Positions 16,462 through 25,431 are shown, counted from the stretch's first letter. The stretch: DNA of 64,000 nt from Paenibacillus sp. FSL H8-0332 (GCF_037963835.1 NZ_CP150145.1:2170001-2234000); one strand, 5' to 3'. Translations and numbers: made by a program. Notes: a model not told the origin generated them from the sequence alone.

Positions 16462-17085
16462 ATGAGCAGTGCGATCAATAATGTATACTGTGTAGGACGT
16501 AACTATCAATTACATGCGGAGGAGCTGGGCAATCAGGTGCCGGCCGAACCGCTGATCTTCCTGAAGCCGTCTCATGCTGCCGTGGCCCTGGATAAAGCGA
16601 TCATCTATCTGCCCAAGGACGCCGGACTGATTCATTACGAGGGGGAGCTGGTGCTGCGCATTGCGCGTGATTACGTGCCGGGGATGAGTGTGCAGGAGCT
16701 GGTGGATGTCATGGCGCTGGGCCTCGACTTCACACTCCGTGATGTGCATAATGATCTGCAGCGCAAGGGCTTGCCTTGGACTGCTGCCAAAGGCTTCAAG
16801 AACGCGGCTCCGCTCACCCCTTATATAGCATTGCCTGAGCAGGAGGAGCTGGAGGCCACAGACTTCACTGTCCGCAAGAACGGAATTGAGGTTCAGCGCG
16901 GGAACGTGAAGAACATGATTTTTTCCCTGCAAAAAATCGTTGAATTCATTGCCGCCCGCTACGGGCTGGGCAAAGACGATATTATCTTCACTGGAACCCC
17001 CGCTGGGGTAGGTCCGGTAGTGGCGGGCGATTCGTTCGAGCTGTTCTGGGGCGCGCGCCTCATGGGCACCTGCCTGATCGGTTAA
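16462..17085 (+). CDS. Fumarylacetoacetate hydrolase (FAH) family protein
   Basis: A 207-residue single-domain FAH protein. It carries NVYCVGRNYQLHAEELG and LIFLKPSHAA near the N-terminus and HYEGELVLRI, which supplies the metal-binding Glu. LGLDFTLRDVHNDLQRKGLPW and DIIFTGTPAGVGPV follow. Relatives include acylpyruvases, oxaloacetate tautomerases/decarboxylases and catabolic isomerases, so the substrate cannot be assigned. The ATG at 16462 has GAAGGA upstream. The next gene starts 4 bp after its stop, so translation is probably coupled. Confidence 0.9.
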   Translation: MSSAINNVYCVGRNYQLHAEELGNQVPAEPLIFLKPSHAAVALDKAIIYLPKDAGLIHYEGELVLRIARDYVPGMSVQELVDVMALGLDFTLRDVHNDLQRKGLPWTAAKGFKNAAPLTPYIALPEQEELEATDFTVRKNGIEVQRGNVKNMIFSLQKIVEFIAARYGLGKDDIIFTGTPAGVGPVVAGDSFELFWGARLMGTCLIG

Positions 17086-17089
17086 GGCG

Positions 17090-17923
17090 ATGCTCTCAGG
17101 ACTTGAACTACTCCAATGGCTGATCGGGGCCTGCGGTGCGCTGCTGGTTGCCGGAGCCGCTTACTGGAAGCAGTCGCTTAGCTTCTCAGGAATGGTGGCG
17201 GCAGTGGTCATGGGGACGATCTATTTCGGTGCGGGGAATCTGTTCTGGTTCGGTATCCTGCTCGTGTTTTTCACCTCCTCAACCCTGCTCTCGAAGCTTC
17301 ATCATGAGAATAAGGCAGAGCTGGAGTCCACGTATGATAAAACCGGACGCCGCGACGCGGGACAGGTCTTCGCCAACGGCGGACTCGGGATGCTGGCCGT
17401 TCTGCTGAACGCGGTCTATCCGCTGGAGCTCTGGGGCTTCCTGTTCATCGGGGTGATGGCTACCGTGACCTCGGATACATGGGCGACAGAGATCGGTACG
17501 CTGGCCCGGAAGCCTCCCCGGTCGGTGCTGACCGGTAAGGTGCTGCAGGCAGGCACCTCCGGCGGCGTATCCCTGCCCGGGACGCTGGCCGCAGCGGCAG
17601 GAGGGGCGCTTATCGGCGCGGCCTCCTGGCTGCTGCGGGCGGCCTCAGGCATGACGCCCCATGCCTTCTGGCTGCTGGTGCTGGCCGGATTGCTGGGCGG
17701 GCTTGCGGGAGCTTTTGCCGACTCGGTTCTGGGTGCTACCGTGCAACGGATGAACCGCTGCACGGTCTGCAGCCGCGAGGTCGAAGCCTCCAAGCACTGC
17801 GGGAAGCCTACGGTATACGCCAGGGGCTGGCGCTGGATGGACAATGATACTGTAAATGCTGTAAGTTCTATAATAGGCGGTGCTGTAGCGCTGCTGGTCA
17901 GTTATATCAGTTACATAGGATAA
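17090..17923 (+). CDS. DUF92 family integral membrane protein
   Basis: A 277-residue multi-pass protein with about six to seven hydrophobic segments. The family signatures are DAGQVFANGGLGMLAVLL, TVTSDTWATEIGTL, GTSGGVSLPGTLAAAAGG and ADSVLGATVQ. DUF92 proteins include the plant phytyl-phosphate kinase VTE6 and archaeal relatives; in Firmicutes the substrate is unproven but may be an isoprenoid or lipid phosphate. Near the C-terminus are CTVCSREVEASKHCGKPT and WMDNDTVNAVSS. TAAGG sits just before the ATG. It is tightly linked to the FAH gene. Confidence 0.85.
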   Translation: MLSGLELLQWLIGACGALLVAGAAYWKQSLSFSGMVAAVVMGTIYFGAGNLFWFGILLVFFTSSTLLSKLHHENKAELESTYDKTGRRDAGQVFANGGLGMLAVLLNAVYPLELWGFLFIGVMATVTSDTWATEIGTLARKPPRSVLTGKVLQAGTSGGVSLPGTLAAAAGGALIGAASWLLRAASGMTPHAFWLLVLAGLLGGLAGAFADSVLGATVQRMNRCTVCSREVEASKHCGKPTVYARGWRWMDNDTVNAVSSIIGGAVALLVSYISYIG

Positions 17924-17999
17924 GGACGGATCTGAGGGTTAAGCCGGCCGTTGCGTTATCCGGTAACATGCTGGATTTTATGGGTTGGGAGGTGAACCG

Positions 18000-18611
18000 T
18001 TGAGCAGTGCATCCGTAGACAAACATGCAGCTATTCTGGATGCCGCTTATGAGCTTTTCGGTTCAGGCGGCTTTTATGAGACGAAGATGTCGGAAGTGGC
18101 CGAACGTGCAGGCATTGCCAAGGGTACGGTCTATTTGTATTTTAAAAGCAAAGAGGAACTCTTCATGGCGGTTACCCGCCGCGATTGCGAAGGCTTCCTT
18201 GAGCAGCTTGAGGGCAAGCTGAGGACCCGCTCCACATTGACAGACAAGCTCTCCGTTATTGCAGAGCATCATCTGTTCTATTACTATGAGCGCAAGCAGC
18301 ATACGAAGCTGTTCTTCCGTGCGCCTAACAATAACCCTGAGCTGGTGGCTTATATGGCACAGTTTATGGAAGCCTATATGCAGGCTGTGGTGAAGGTGCT
18401 GCTGGAAGGCGGGGCTACCGAGCCGGAGCTGATGGCACAGTCGTATATCGGGATTCTGGATCGTCTGAAGATGGACATCCTGTTCGACCCTGAATTTGCC
18501 GAGGCAGATGCGGATAAGCGGGCGAAGTTTGCGGCGAGGCTCTTTATCACGGGGGCACTGGGCAGCCTGGATTCGGCGCTGGGGGACTTCCCTGCTGAAG
18601 CTGAATCTTAA
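18000..18611 (+). CDS. TetR/AcrR-family transcriptional regulator
   Basis: About 203 residues from the TTG at 18000, placed 5 bp after GGGAGGTG. The N-terminal helix-turn-helix is canonical: ILDAAYELFGSGGFYETKMSEVAERAGIAKGTVYLYFKSKEELF, residues of about 9-52. The C-terminal domain is helical and variable, as usual for ligand binding and dimerisation. The YRxR-type C-terminal region resembles YerO/KstR2-like regulators only loosely. Its target is unknown; the ABC-F gene starts 51 bp after it, which allows co-transcription. Confidence 0.92.
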   Translation: MSSASVDKHAAILDAAYELFGSGGFYETKMSEVAERAGIAKGTVYLYFKSKEELFMAVTRRDCEGFLEQLEGKLRTRSTLTDKLSVIAEHHLFYYYERKQHTKLFFRAPNNNPELVAYMAQFMEAYMQAVVKVLLEGGATEPELMAQSYIGILDRLKMDILFDPEFAEADADKRAKFAARLFITGALGSLDSALGDFPAEAES

Positions 18612-18662
18612 GTGAATACAGCCAATTCCGGTTTCAAAATATAAGGCAAGCGAGGACAACTG

Positions 18663-20615
18663 ATGAATATTATGACAGTGGAACATCTCTCCAAGAGCTA
18701 CGGGGAGAAAACCCTGTTTCGTGATGCCTCCTTTGGCATGGACGACAGGGATAAGATAGGCGTAATTGGCGTAAACGGCACGGGAAAATCAACCTTTTTG
18801 AAGATTATCGCCGGGCTCGATACAGCAGATGAAGGGCAGATTGCCATCGGCAATGATGTACGGGTGCAGTTCCTGGCCCAGAATCCGCCTTACGAGCCTG
18901 GAAATACAGTCTTGCAGCAGGTATTTGCCGGAGAGGACCCGGAGCTTGCGACGATGCGTGAATATATGGAGGTGATGTCTCTTCTGGAGCAGAATCCGGG
19001 AGATTCAGGGCTGGAGGGCAGGCTTGTCCGAATTGGACAGGCCATCGACGCGGCCGGCACCTGGCAGCTGGAAAGTGAGGCTAAGACGGTCCTTACGAAG
19101 CTGGGGATTACCCAGTTCGATGCCCGGATGGAGAGCTTGTCGGGCGGACAGCGCAAGCGTGTCGCGCTGGCGGCAGCGTTGATTACACCATCCGAGCTGC
19201 TGATTCTGGATGAGCCTACCAACCATATTGATACGGATTCCGTAGCCTGGCTGGAGCAGTATTTGCAGAAGCGGCGCGGGGCGCTGCTGATGGTGACGCA
19301 TGACCGTTATTTCCTGGAACGGGTAGCCAGTGTAATGCTTGAGCTGGACGGCGGGAATCTGTACCGGTATGAAGCGAACTATTCGCGGTTCCTGGAGCTG
19401 AAGGCAGACCGTGAAGAACGTGAGGCTTCGGCCGAGCAGAAGCGCAAGAATCTGCTGCGCACCGAGCTGGCCTGGATTCGGCGCGGGGCCAAGGCCCGCT
19501 CCACGAAGCAGAAGGCGCGGATCGACCGCTTCGAGAAGCTTAAGGAGAGCACGGGAGGGGCTTCGGCCTCATCTATGGATATCTCTGTAGCTTCCACAAG
19601 ACTGGGCCGAAAAATCATTGAGCTTCAGGAGCTCACCAAATCACTGGACGGCCGGACCTTAATCAAGGATTTGAATTATATTGCTGTGCCGCAGGACCGC
19701 GTGGGGATTGTAGGCAAGAACGGCAGCGGCAAGTCTACGCTGCTTAACCTGATTGCCGGTAGGCTGACACCGGACAGCGGCGAGGTACAGCTCGGGACAA
19801 CCGTGAAGCTGGGCTATTTCACCCAGGAGCATCAGGACATGGATCTCAGCCTGCGGGCGATCGAGTACGTGAAGGAAGAAGCCGAGATCATCAAGACCGC
19901 AGACGGCAGTGTCATCACCGCCGGGCAAATGCTGGAGCGCTTTCTGTTCCCACCCGCGATGCAGTGGACGCCAATCTCCAAGCTGTCCGGCGGCGAGAAA
20001 AGACGTCTCTATCTGTTGCGTGTCCTCATGGGAGCGCCCAACGTGCTGCTGCTGGATGAGCCGACGAATGATCTGGATATCGGAACACTCGCTGTGCTGG
20101 AGGATTACCTCGATGAATTCCCTGGCGTAGTCTTCACGGTATCGCATGACCGCTACTTCCTGGACCGCACCGTGGATAAGCTGATTGCCTTCGAGGATGG
20201 GGGCATCCGCCTGCATGTCGGGGACTATAGCGAATATGAAGAGTGGCTGGCGAAGAACGTCCCATCCGGCAACGGGAACTCCGGTAAGGCAGAAGGCGGC
20301 TCCGGCCGCAGCGCCAGCGGGGCTAATTCTGCGGCTGCTGAGCAGAGCGGGAATACACAGGCTGGGTCAGCGCCGCGTGAGAAGCTGAAATTCACCTTCA
20401 AGGAGCAGCGTGAGTACGAGGGCATAGACGAGGCGATTGAACAGGCGGAGCAGCAACTGACAGACCTCTCGGCCCAGATGGAAGCAGCCTTCGCCGACTC
20501 CGGCAGACTCCAGGAGCTGGTGGAGAAGCAGCGGCAGGCCGAGGCAGAGCTGGAGCGTCTGATGGAGCGTTGGACGTATCTCAATGAGCTGGCGGAGAAG
20601 ATCGCTGGGAAGTAA
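18663..20615 (+). CDS. ABC-F ATPase, Uup/YfmR type
   Basis: A 650-residue soluble tandem ATPase. The first nucleotide-binding domain has Walker A GVNGTGKST, signature LSGGQRKR and Walker B LLILDEPTNHID; the second has GKNGSGKST, LSGGEKRR and LLLDEPTNDLD. No membrane segments are present. The inter-domain linker (about residues 240-320) is basic, as in translation ABC-F factors. A disordered Gly/Ser/Ala linker near residue 540 leads to a C-terminal coiled coil (LTDLSAQMEAAFADSGRLQEL onwards) typical of Uup and B. subtilis YfmR. Those proteins act on stalled ribosomes. It is probably a housekeeping factor rather than an antibiotic-resistance type. Confidence 0.92.
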   Translation: MNIMTVEHLSKSYGEKTLFRDASFGMDDRDKIGVIGVNGTGKSTFLKIIAGLDTADEGQIAIGNDVRVQFLAQNPPYEPGNTVLQQVFAGEDPELATMREYMEVMSLLEQNPGDSGLEGRLVRIGQAIDAAGTWQLESEAKTVLTKLGITQFDARMESLSGGQRKRVALAAALITPSELLILDEPTNHIDTDSVAWLEQYLQKRRGALLMVTHDRYFLERVASVMLELDGGNLYRYEANYSRFLELKADREEREASAEQKRKNLLRTELAWIRRGAKARSTKQKARIDRFEKLKESTGGASASSMDISVASTRLGRKIIELQELTKSLDGRTLIKDLNYIAVPQDRVGIVGKNGSGKSTLLNLIAGRLTPDSGEVQLGTTVKLGYFTQEHQDMDLSLRAIEYVKEEAEIIKTADGSVITAGQMLERFLFPPAMQWTPISKLSGGEKRRLYLLRVLMGAPNVLLLDEPTNDLDIGTLAVLEDYLDEFPGVVFTVSHDRYFLDRTVDKLIAFEDGGIRLHVGDYSEYEEWLAKNVPSGNGNSGKAEGGSGRSASGANSAAAEQSGNTQAGSAPREKLKFTFKEQREYEGIDEAIEQAEQQLTDLSAQMEAAFADSGRLQELVEKQRQAEAELERLMERWTYLNELAEKIAGK

Positions 20616-20637
20616 CACCGCGTAGGAGGAGGGGACA

Positions 20638-21132
20638 GTGGCTGTGACTCATACGATAGAAGAAGCCGTCCAGCTGCGCTCCTCTGGCCAAGCTGAAGAA
20701 GCGAGGGACATGCTGCTACAGCTACTCTCAGAGGGCGACAGTAACGCTGAGCTGCATTATCAGCTGGCATGGACGCATGATGTGCTGGGCTTGGAGAGTG
20801 AGGCGGTAGCTTATTACGAGCAGAGTCTTGCCCTGGGGCTTCCAGATGCGGACCAGAAGGCAGGCGCGATGCTGGGCCTGGGCAGCACGTACCGGACGCT
20901 GGGGCAGTATGCGGAATCCCGTGTGGTGCTGGAGCAGGGTGCGCTTGAATTCCCGCAGCGTGCGGAATTTAAGGCTTTTCTGGCCATGACGCTGCATAAT
21001 CTCGGCGCGCATACCGAAGCCATGGAGCTGCTGCTCACCCTGCTTGCGGACACATCCTCTGATCCCGGTATCCAGGATTACCGCAAGGCGATTAAGTACT
21101 ATGCGGACAAGCTGGAGCAGGTATGGCCTTAA
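20638..21132 (+). CDS. Tetratricopeptide repeat protein
   Basis: A 164-residue protein from the GTG at 20638, preceded by AGGAGGAGGGG. It consists of about four TPR-like helix pairs: EAVQLRSSGQAEEARDMLLQ, AELHYQLAWTHDVLGLESEA, AMLGLGSTYRTLGQYAES and FLAMTLHNLGAHTEAMELL. No catalytic domain or signal peptide is seen, so a cytoplasmic protein-interaction role is likely. It starts 23 bp after the ABC-F gene. Confidence 0.88.
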   Translation: MAVTHTIEEAVQLRSSGQAEEARDMLLQLLSEGDSNAELHYQLAWTHDVLGLESEAVAYYEQSLALGLPDADQKAGAMLGLGSTYRTLGQYAESRVVLEQGALEFPQRAEFKAFLAMTLHNLGAHTEAMELLLTLLADTSSDPGIQDYRKAIKYYADKLEQVWP

Positions 21133-21425
21133 CCGGGGGATGCAACATCTCACGCGTGAACACAGCCCTAATCCTCAAAGTCAGAGGGTTATGCGGAAAT
21201 CCTGCCCAAAATGCAGCATCTCACTCGTTATCCCAGCTCTAATCCGCAAATGTTGCACAAAATGCAGGATAACTCCTCACCGGAGCCGGTGGGTAGGGGA
21301 ATTGTTGCAATTTATACAGGAATCCATGCAAATGTCCAATTATGGGCGGGCCAGGTTGCAATAGTTGCAACATTTTGGCCGTGTAAAGTAATATTTGTCT
21401 AATTACTATATCACCATGGTCAACT
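21133..21425. repeat. Non-coding spacer with TGCAACA-type dispersed repeats
   Basis: No gene is supported. Degenerate TGCA(A/G)-core elements occur at about 21141, 21212, 21263, 21306, 21357 and 21366. The 21212-21263 pair is 51 bp apart, the same spacing as in the 6.8-6.96 kb spacer. GCGGAAATCCTGCC followed by CAAAATGCAGCAT (21192-21219) closely matches 6828-6852, so the two spacers belong to one repeat family. Confidence 0.6.
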
Positions 21426-21470
21426 AAAAAGGCAGCACCAGCTATTGAAATGAGCTGGTGCTGCCTTTTT
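21426..21470. terminator. Bidirectional terminator between TPR and M42 peptidase genes
   Basis: A perfect 18-bp stem, AAAAAGGCAGCACCAGCT (21426-21443) with AGCTGGTGCTGCCTTTTT (21453-21470), has T-runs on both strands between convergent genes. Confidence 0.95.
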
Positions 21471-21537
21471 GTACTTGTTTACTAAATATCCAGGTCGTGT
21501 TGTTATAGAAAGTGACCCGCCGTGGCGAGCAGCCTGA

Positions 21538-22581
21538 TCAGTTCGCCCCAACATAAGCCGCCAGCAGCTTAGCCGTATTCAGCACAGCCTGCTTGTGGGT
21601 ACGCTCCATGGAGTGCGAGGCGTGTACGCCAGGTCCAATCAGTGCGGCCCGGATATTATTGCCGCCGCGCAGCGCAGCAGAGGCGTCGGAGCCGTATTGC
21701 GGATAGATATCGACCGCGAATGGAATAGCGAGACCGTTCGCCAGCTCGATCATGCGGCTGGTCATGGCATAGTCGTACGGGCCGGAGGAGTCCTTGGCAC
21801 AGATGGAGACATCCGTCTCCTTGCAGCTGAGGTCATCGCCCATCGCGCCCATGTCCACAGCGATCATCTCATTGATCTCCCCTGGAATCCAGGCAGCGCC
21901 GTGACCTACCTCTTCATAGTTGGAGATGAGCATGCACAGGTTATGCAGCGGCTTCCAGCCTTCGCGATGGATACTCTCCAGCAGCCCGAATAAGGCGGCT
22001 ACGCTGGCTTTGTCGTCCAGATGGCGGGATTTGATATATCCGCTGGGGGTAAGCACGGCCCTTGCATCAAACGAAATAAAGTCCCCGACTGAAATCCCCA
22101 GCTTCAGCACATCATCCTTGGTGGAGACCAGCTCATCAATCCGGATCTCCATATTCTCTTCCGCACGCTTGAAATCACGGGCATCGGCATACACATGCAC
22201 AGAAGGATGACTGGTCAGGATCGTACCGGTATAGGTTAAGCCGCTGCGGGTATGGATGATGCAATATTCATTCTCAATACTGTTCATGCTGAATCCGCCC
22301 ACAGAGGTTAAGCGGAGGGTACCATTAGACTTAATGGAGCGGACCATGGCACCGAGCGTATCCACATGGGCGCTGATGCCGATCGTGCGCGAAGGGTCAA
22401 GTCCGGGTACGGTGAGCATCGCACCGCCTTTTTCATTCCAGGTAAGCGGAATATTGAGCGCTGCCGCTTCTTCGGCCACCAGAGACATCACCTGGGCGGT
22501 GAAGCCGCTGGGGCTTGGGGTATCGAGCAGTTTTTTGAGCAGATTCAGAATATATTCTTCATTGGGCTGTATGTTAAGCAA
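21538..22581 (-). CDS. M42-family aminopeptidase (YsdC/glutamyl aminopeptidase type)
   Basis: A 347-residue di-metal aminopeptidase. The TTG start is preceded by AGGAGGAATT. Metal and catalytic residues of the M42/M28-like fold are visible: ISAHVDTLG (His and Asp), HLDDKASVAAL (bridging Asp), SNYEEVGHGAAW (catalytic Glu pair), IAVDMGAMGDD and the late HASHSMERTH. Members form dodecameric tetrahedral cytosolic complexes that trim short peptides. It is preceded by lapA with a 27-bp gap, so the two are probably one unit. Confidence 0.92.
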   Translation of the reverse strand: MLNIQPNEEYILNLLKKLLDTPSPSGFTAQVMSLVAEEAAALNIPLTWNEKGGAMLTVPGLDPSRTIGISAHVDTLGAMVRSIKSNGTLRLTSVGGFSMNSIENEYCIIHTRSGLTYTGTILTSHPSVHVYADARDFKRAEENMEIRIDELVSTKDDVLKLGISVGDFISFDARAVLTPSGYIKSRHLDDKASVAALFGLLESIHREGWKPLHNLCMLISNYEEVGHGAAWIPGEINEMIAVDMGAMGDDLSCKETDVSICAKDSSGPYDYAMTSRMIELANGLAIPFAVDIYPQYGSDASAALRGGNNIRAALIGPGVHASHSMERTHKQAVLNTAKLLAAYVGAN

Positions 22582-22608
22582 GGATAATTCCTCCTATTCG
22601 TCTATGGG

Positions 22609-22932
22609 TTACAGCTGGGATGATCCTTCTGGAGTAAAAAGGTCACTCTCACCAGGGATAGGTTCCATGTTGACACTACCCGCGTCACGGAGCTTGGCAA
22701 GCTCAGCGTTCAGGTTCTTGATCTGCTTCTGCAGCTTATACTGGCGGAAAATTCCGTACGAACCGACTACAACCCCGCCGATCAGCGCACAGCCAAGAAT
22801 AACGAGGATAAGCGGAATGCTGACAAAGTCGAACCCGAAATTAACGGGCACCGTATCCACATTCATTACTGCGAAAACTGCAGTCAGCAGAGCGAAAAAT
22901 AAGCCTAATATAAGTGACCATTGAAATTTCAT
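22609..22932 (-). CDS. LapA (DUF1049) family membrane protein
   Basis: A 107-residue protein with two transmembrane helices (SLILGLFFALLTAVFAVMNV and ILVILGCALIGGVVVGSY) joined by the NVDTVPVNFGF turn typical of the LapA/YciS family. A C-terminal cytoplasmic coiled coil follows (YKLQKQIKNLNAELAKLRD). In E. coli, LapA-type proteins help regulate envelope lipid synthesis; in Firmicutes the role is not established. It has an AGGAGG-type site upstream of the ATG. Confidence 0.87.
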   Translation of the reverse strand: MKFQWSLILGLFFALLTAVFAVMNVDTVPVNFGFDFVSIPLILVILGCALIGGVVVGSYGIFRQYKLQKQIKNLNAELAKLRDAGSVNMEPIPGESDLFTPEGSSQL

Positions 22933-22965
22933 ATAGCTTCCTCCTCAGGATGATCTGACAATACA

Positions 22966-22994
22966 AATCCCCTGCCCGCAAAGGGCAAGGGATT
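22966..22994 (-). terminator. Hairpin between pepF and lapA
   Basis: AATCCCCTGCCC (22966-22977) pairs with GGGCAAGGGATT (22983-22994). On the minus strand it is followed by TTTGTATT, so it is a likely terminator for pepF. Confidence 0.65.
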
Positions 22995-23017
22995 ACTGTA
23001 ATACTAAGCCTTCTGTG

Positions 23018-24808
23018 TTACTTGGTCAACTGCTCCATCTGTTCGATCACGCTCTCGAATACGCTCATAGCTTCGCGGATCGGCTCAGGCGAGGACATAT
23101 CCACTCCGGCTTTGGATAGAATGTTGATGGAATAATCACTGCCGCCGCTCTTCAGGAAGCCGAGGTAACGGTCTACCGCCGGTGTGCCTTCCTCCAGAAT
23201 CTGTTTGGCGAAGCTCGTCGCCGCCGAGAAGCCGGTAGCATATTTATAGACGTAGAAGCTGTTATAGAAATGCGGAATCCGCGCCCACTCCATCTCAATA
23301 TCCTGATCAATTACCATATCCTTGCCGTAATACTTGACATTCAGATCGTAGTAGATCGCAGAGAGATCCTGCGGTGTAAGCGATTCGCCTTCTTCAGCAC
23401 GCTGGTGAATGATCTTCTCGAATTCAGCGAACATCGTTTGCCGGAATACCGTCGTGCGGAACTGGTCGGCATAATAGGTGAGCAGGTACATTTTTTCCTT
23501 CGGGTCCGTGGACTTGTTCAGCAGGTAATCCATCAGCAGCGCCTCATTGGTAGTAGAAGCAACCTCCGCCAGGAAAATAGTGTACTGTGCGTCCCGGTAT
23601 TTCAGCGCCGTGTCCGAATAGTAGGAATGCAGGGCGTGACCCATCTCATGTGCCAGTGTGAACATGCTGTTCAGATTGTCATTATGGTTCAGCAGCACGT
23701 AAGGATGGGTGCCGTAAGCCCCCCAGCTGTATGCGCCGGAGCGTTTATTCTCGTTCTCGTATACATCGATCCAGCTCTTGTCATAGCCTTCCTGCAGAAC
23801 ACTCAGGTAGTCCTCGCCAAGCGGCTTCAGGCCTTCCTTGGTAATCTTCTTGGCCTCGTCAAACGTAATATCCAGCTTATATTCGTCCACGAGCGGAGCG
23901 AACAAGTCATACATATGTAGCTCATCTACTCCAAGCAGCTTCTGGCGCAGCTTCATATAACGGTGCATCAGCGGCAGGCTCTCATGAATAGTGTCGATCA
24001 GATTCGTGTAGACTTCCTTCGGAATATTGTCACCGTACAGGGACATTTCCAGTACAGAAGGATATTTGCGCACACGGGAGTAAAATACATTCTTATTCAC
24101 ATTCGCGCTCAGCGTGGCGGCAATCGTGTTCTTTTGCTTGCCGTAAGTTTCATAGACCGCTTTGAAGGCGTTCTTGCGTACCTCGCGGTCCGGGCTTTCG
24201 AGGAATTGAATATAGCTTCCGTGCGTCAGTTCGACTTCCTTGCCTTCTTCGTTCTTAATCTTCGGGAACTTCAGATCTGCATTATTCAGCATGCTGAATA
24301 CGGTTTGGGGGGCCTGGGCAATAGTGCTGACCTGAGCCAGCAGGGCCTCTTCCGCCTTGGAGAGGACATGAGCCTTCTCGCGCTTCATTTCAGTCAAGGT
24401 GAAGGTGTAGTCGGAGAGCGAAGGGTCGGCGATGAACTGGTCCAGCGTCGTGTCAGGCAGGGCCAGAATCTCAGGTGTCACAAAAGAAAGGGCTTCACCC
24501 GCTTCAACACCCAGCTTCTTGGCCTTGGAGGAGAGAGCCTGATATTTCGGAGCCGCCGTATCCTCGTCCTGGCGCATATGCGCATAGACATAGAGGCGTT
24601 CAGTCAGCAGCGACAGCTTGTCGTCCAGCTCAAAGCACTCCTTGAGGGCATCCGGTGAATCCAGCTTCCCTTGGAAGGAGGCAGCGCTTGTGATCAGTTC
24701 CTTGACTTCCTTATATTCGGCATCCCATTGCTCCTCTGAAGCAAACATATCTTCAAGCTTCCAGCGGTTCTCGGCGGGCACTTCACTTCTCTTAGGTAAT
24801 TGTTCCAT
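23018..24808 (-). CDS. pepF: Oligoendopeptidase F (M3 metallopeptidase)
   Basis: A 596-residue zinc peptidase from the ATG at 24808, which has GAGGAGGA about 6 bp upstream. The M3 zinc motif TLAHEMGHALHSYYS is at residues 385-399, with the third ligand Glu in FLAEVASTTNEALL. The N-terminal helical domain and C-terminal substrate lid match the 600-residue PepF form, which hydrolyses short peptides in the cytosol. A second in-frame ATG at 24934 also has AGGAGG at good spacing. It would add 42 residues resembling a signal peptide (SLPLLLALSLLQGNLSSALP); the longer form is possible but unproven. Confidence 0.93.
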   Translation of the reverse strand: MEQLPKRSEVPAENRWKLEDMFASEEQWDAEYKEVKELITSAASFQGKLDSPDALKECFELDDKLSLLTERLYVYAHMRQDEDTAAPKYQALSSKAKKLGVEAGEALSFVTPEILALPDTTLDQFIADPSLSDYTFTLTEMKREKAHVLSKAEEALLAQVSTIAQAPQTVFSMLNNADLKFPKIKNEEGKEVELTHGSYIQFLESPDREVRKNAFKAVYETYGKQKNTIAATLSANVNKNVFYSRVRKYPSVLEMSLYGDNIPKEVYTNLIDTIHESLPLMHRYMKLRQKLLGVDELHMYDLFAPLVDEYKLDITFDEAKKITKEGLKPLGEDYLSVLQEGYDKSWIDVYENENKRSGAYSWGAYGTHPYVLLNHNDNLNSMFTLAHEMGHALHSYYSDTALKYRDAQYTIFLAEVASTTNEALLMDYLLNKSTDPKEKMYLLTYYADQFRTTVFRQTMFAEFEKIIHQRAEEGESLTPQDLSAIYYDLNVKYYGKDMVIDQDIEMEWARIPHFYNSFYVYKYATGFSAATSFAKQILEEGTPAVDRYLGFLKSGGSDYSINILSKAGVDMSSPEPIREAMSVFESVIEQMEQLTK

Positions 24809-25020
24809 AGAAATCCTCCTCGGTAGATGGGATGCGGCTGAGCTGCTCTCCGCCTGCGGGAGCGCTGAGGACAGATTTCCTTGCAGCAGGCTGAGCGCAA
24901 GCAAGAGCGGGAGTGACTTGGCGGTAACGGACATGACGGCAGCCTCCTGATTCTCAAAGTCTGCTTAGTATGCCCTGCCAATTCATGTTTATTAATTCAT
25001 AAGTGTGCTTACAGATGAAG

Positions 25021-25191
25021 TTATGTGAGCAGGCTATAAATAATGAAGACAAAAGCCAACGCAATCATAATGACTGCGGTTAATGCCATCCCGCGCTTCA
25101 TGCGCGGGGGCATTTTGTCCTTGCTCATAATCAGTACGGCACCCAGACACAGGACGACAATTACATAAATGACAAGACTCTCATTTTCCAT
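25021..25191 (-). CDS. Small two-helix membrane protein (56 aa)
   Basis: An ATG at 25191 opens a 56-residue frame ending at the TAA at 25021-25023. It has two hydrophobic helices (SLVIYVIVVLCLGAVLIM and ALTAVIMIALAFVFIIYSLL) separated by a basic loop, KDKMPPRMKRG. AGGTG lies upstream, and the start is only 6 bp after the stop of the preceding gene, which suggests coupled translation. I do not recognise the family. Confidence 0.65.
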   Translation of the reverse strand: MENESLVIYVIVVLCLGAVLIMSKDKMPPRMKRGMALTAVIMIALAFVFIIYSLLT

Positions 25192-25197
25192 GCCGGG

Positions 25198-25431
25198 CTA
25201 CACCTGTTTGAAGGCGGCGATGATATTCTTGTACTCTTCTTCATTATCCTTGTAAGACTCTTTGTTGAAGCGGTTGTTCACCCACTGCATCATAGCCGGA
25301 CGGCTCATGAAGGTATGCGTTTCTTCTCCCCATTGGTCGGAGATTTCACGAAGGATAATATAACGTCCCTGAACTTCCACCGTCATCATGTTCCACTTGT
25401 CTGTTTTGTATATTTCATGTTTTTTGATCAT
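25198..25431 (-). CDS. Conserved hypothetical protein (77 aa)
   Basis: The likely start is the ATG at 25431 (MIKKHEIYKTDKW), with AGGGTGG about 8 bp upstream; earlier in-frame starts are badly spaced. The protein is soluble, mixed alpha/beta and Lys/Glu-rich, with no Cys and no membrane segment: YKTDKWNMMTVEVQGRYIILREISDQWGEE then a C-terminal helical part (MMQWVNNRFNKESYKDNEEEYKNIIAAF). I do not recognise a family. It lies divergent from the cold-shock gene, with the two starts about 170 bp apart. Confidence 0.7.
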   Translation of the reverse strand: MIKKHEIYKTDKWNMMTVEVQGRYIILREISDQWGEETHTFMSRPAMMQWVNNRFNKESYKDNEEEYKNIIAAFKQV

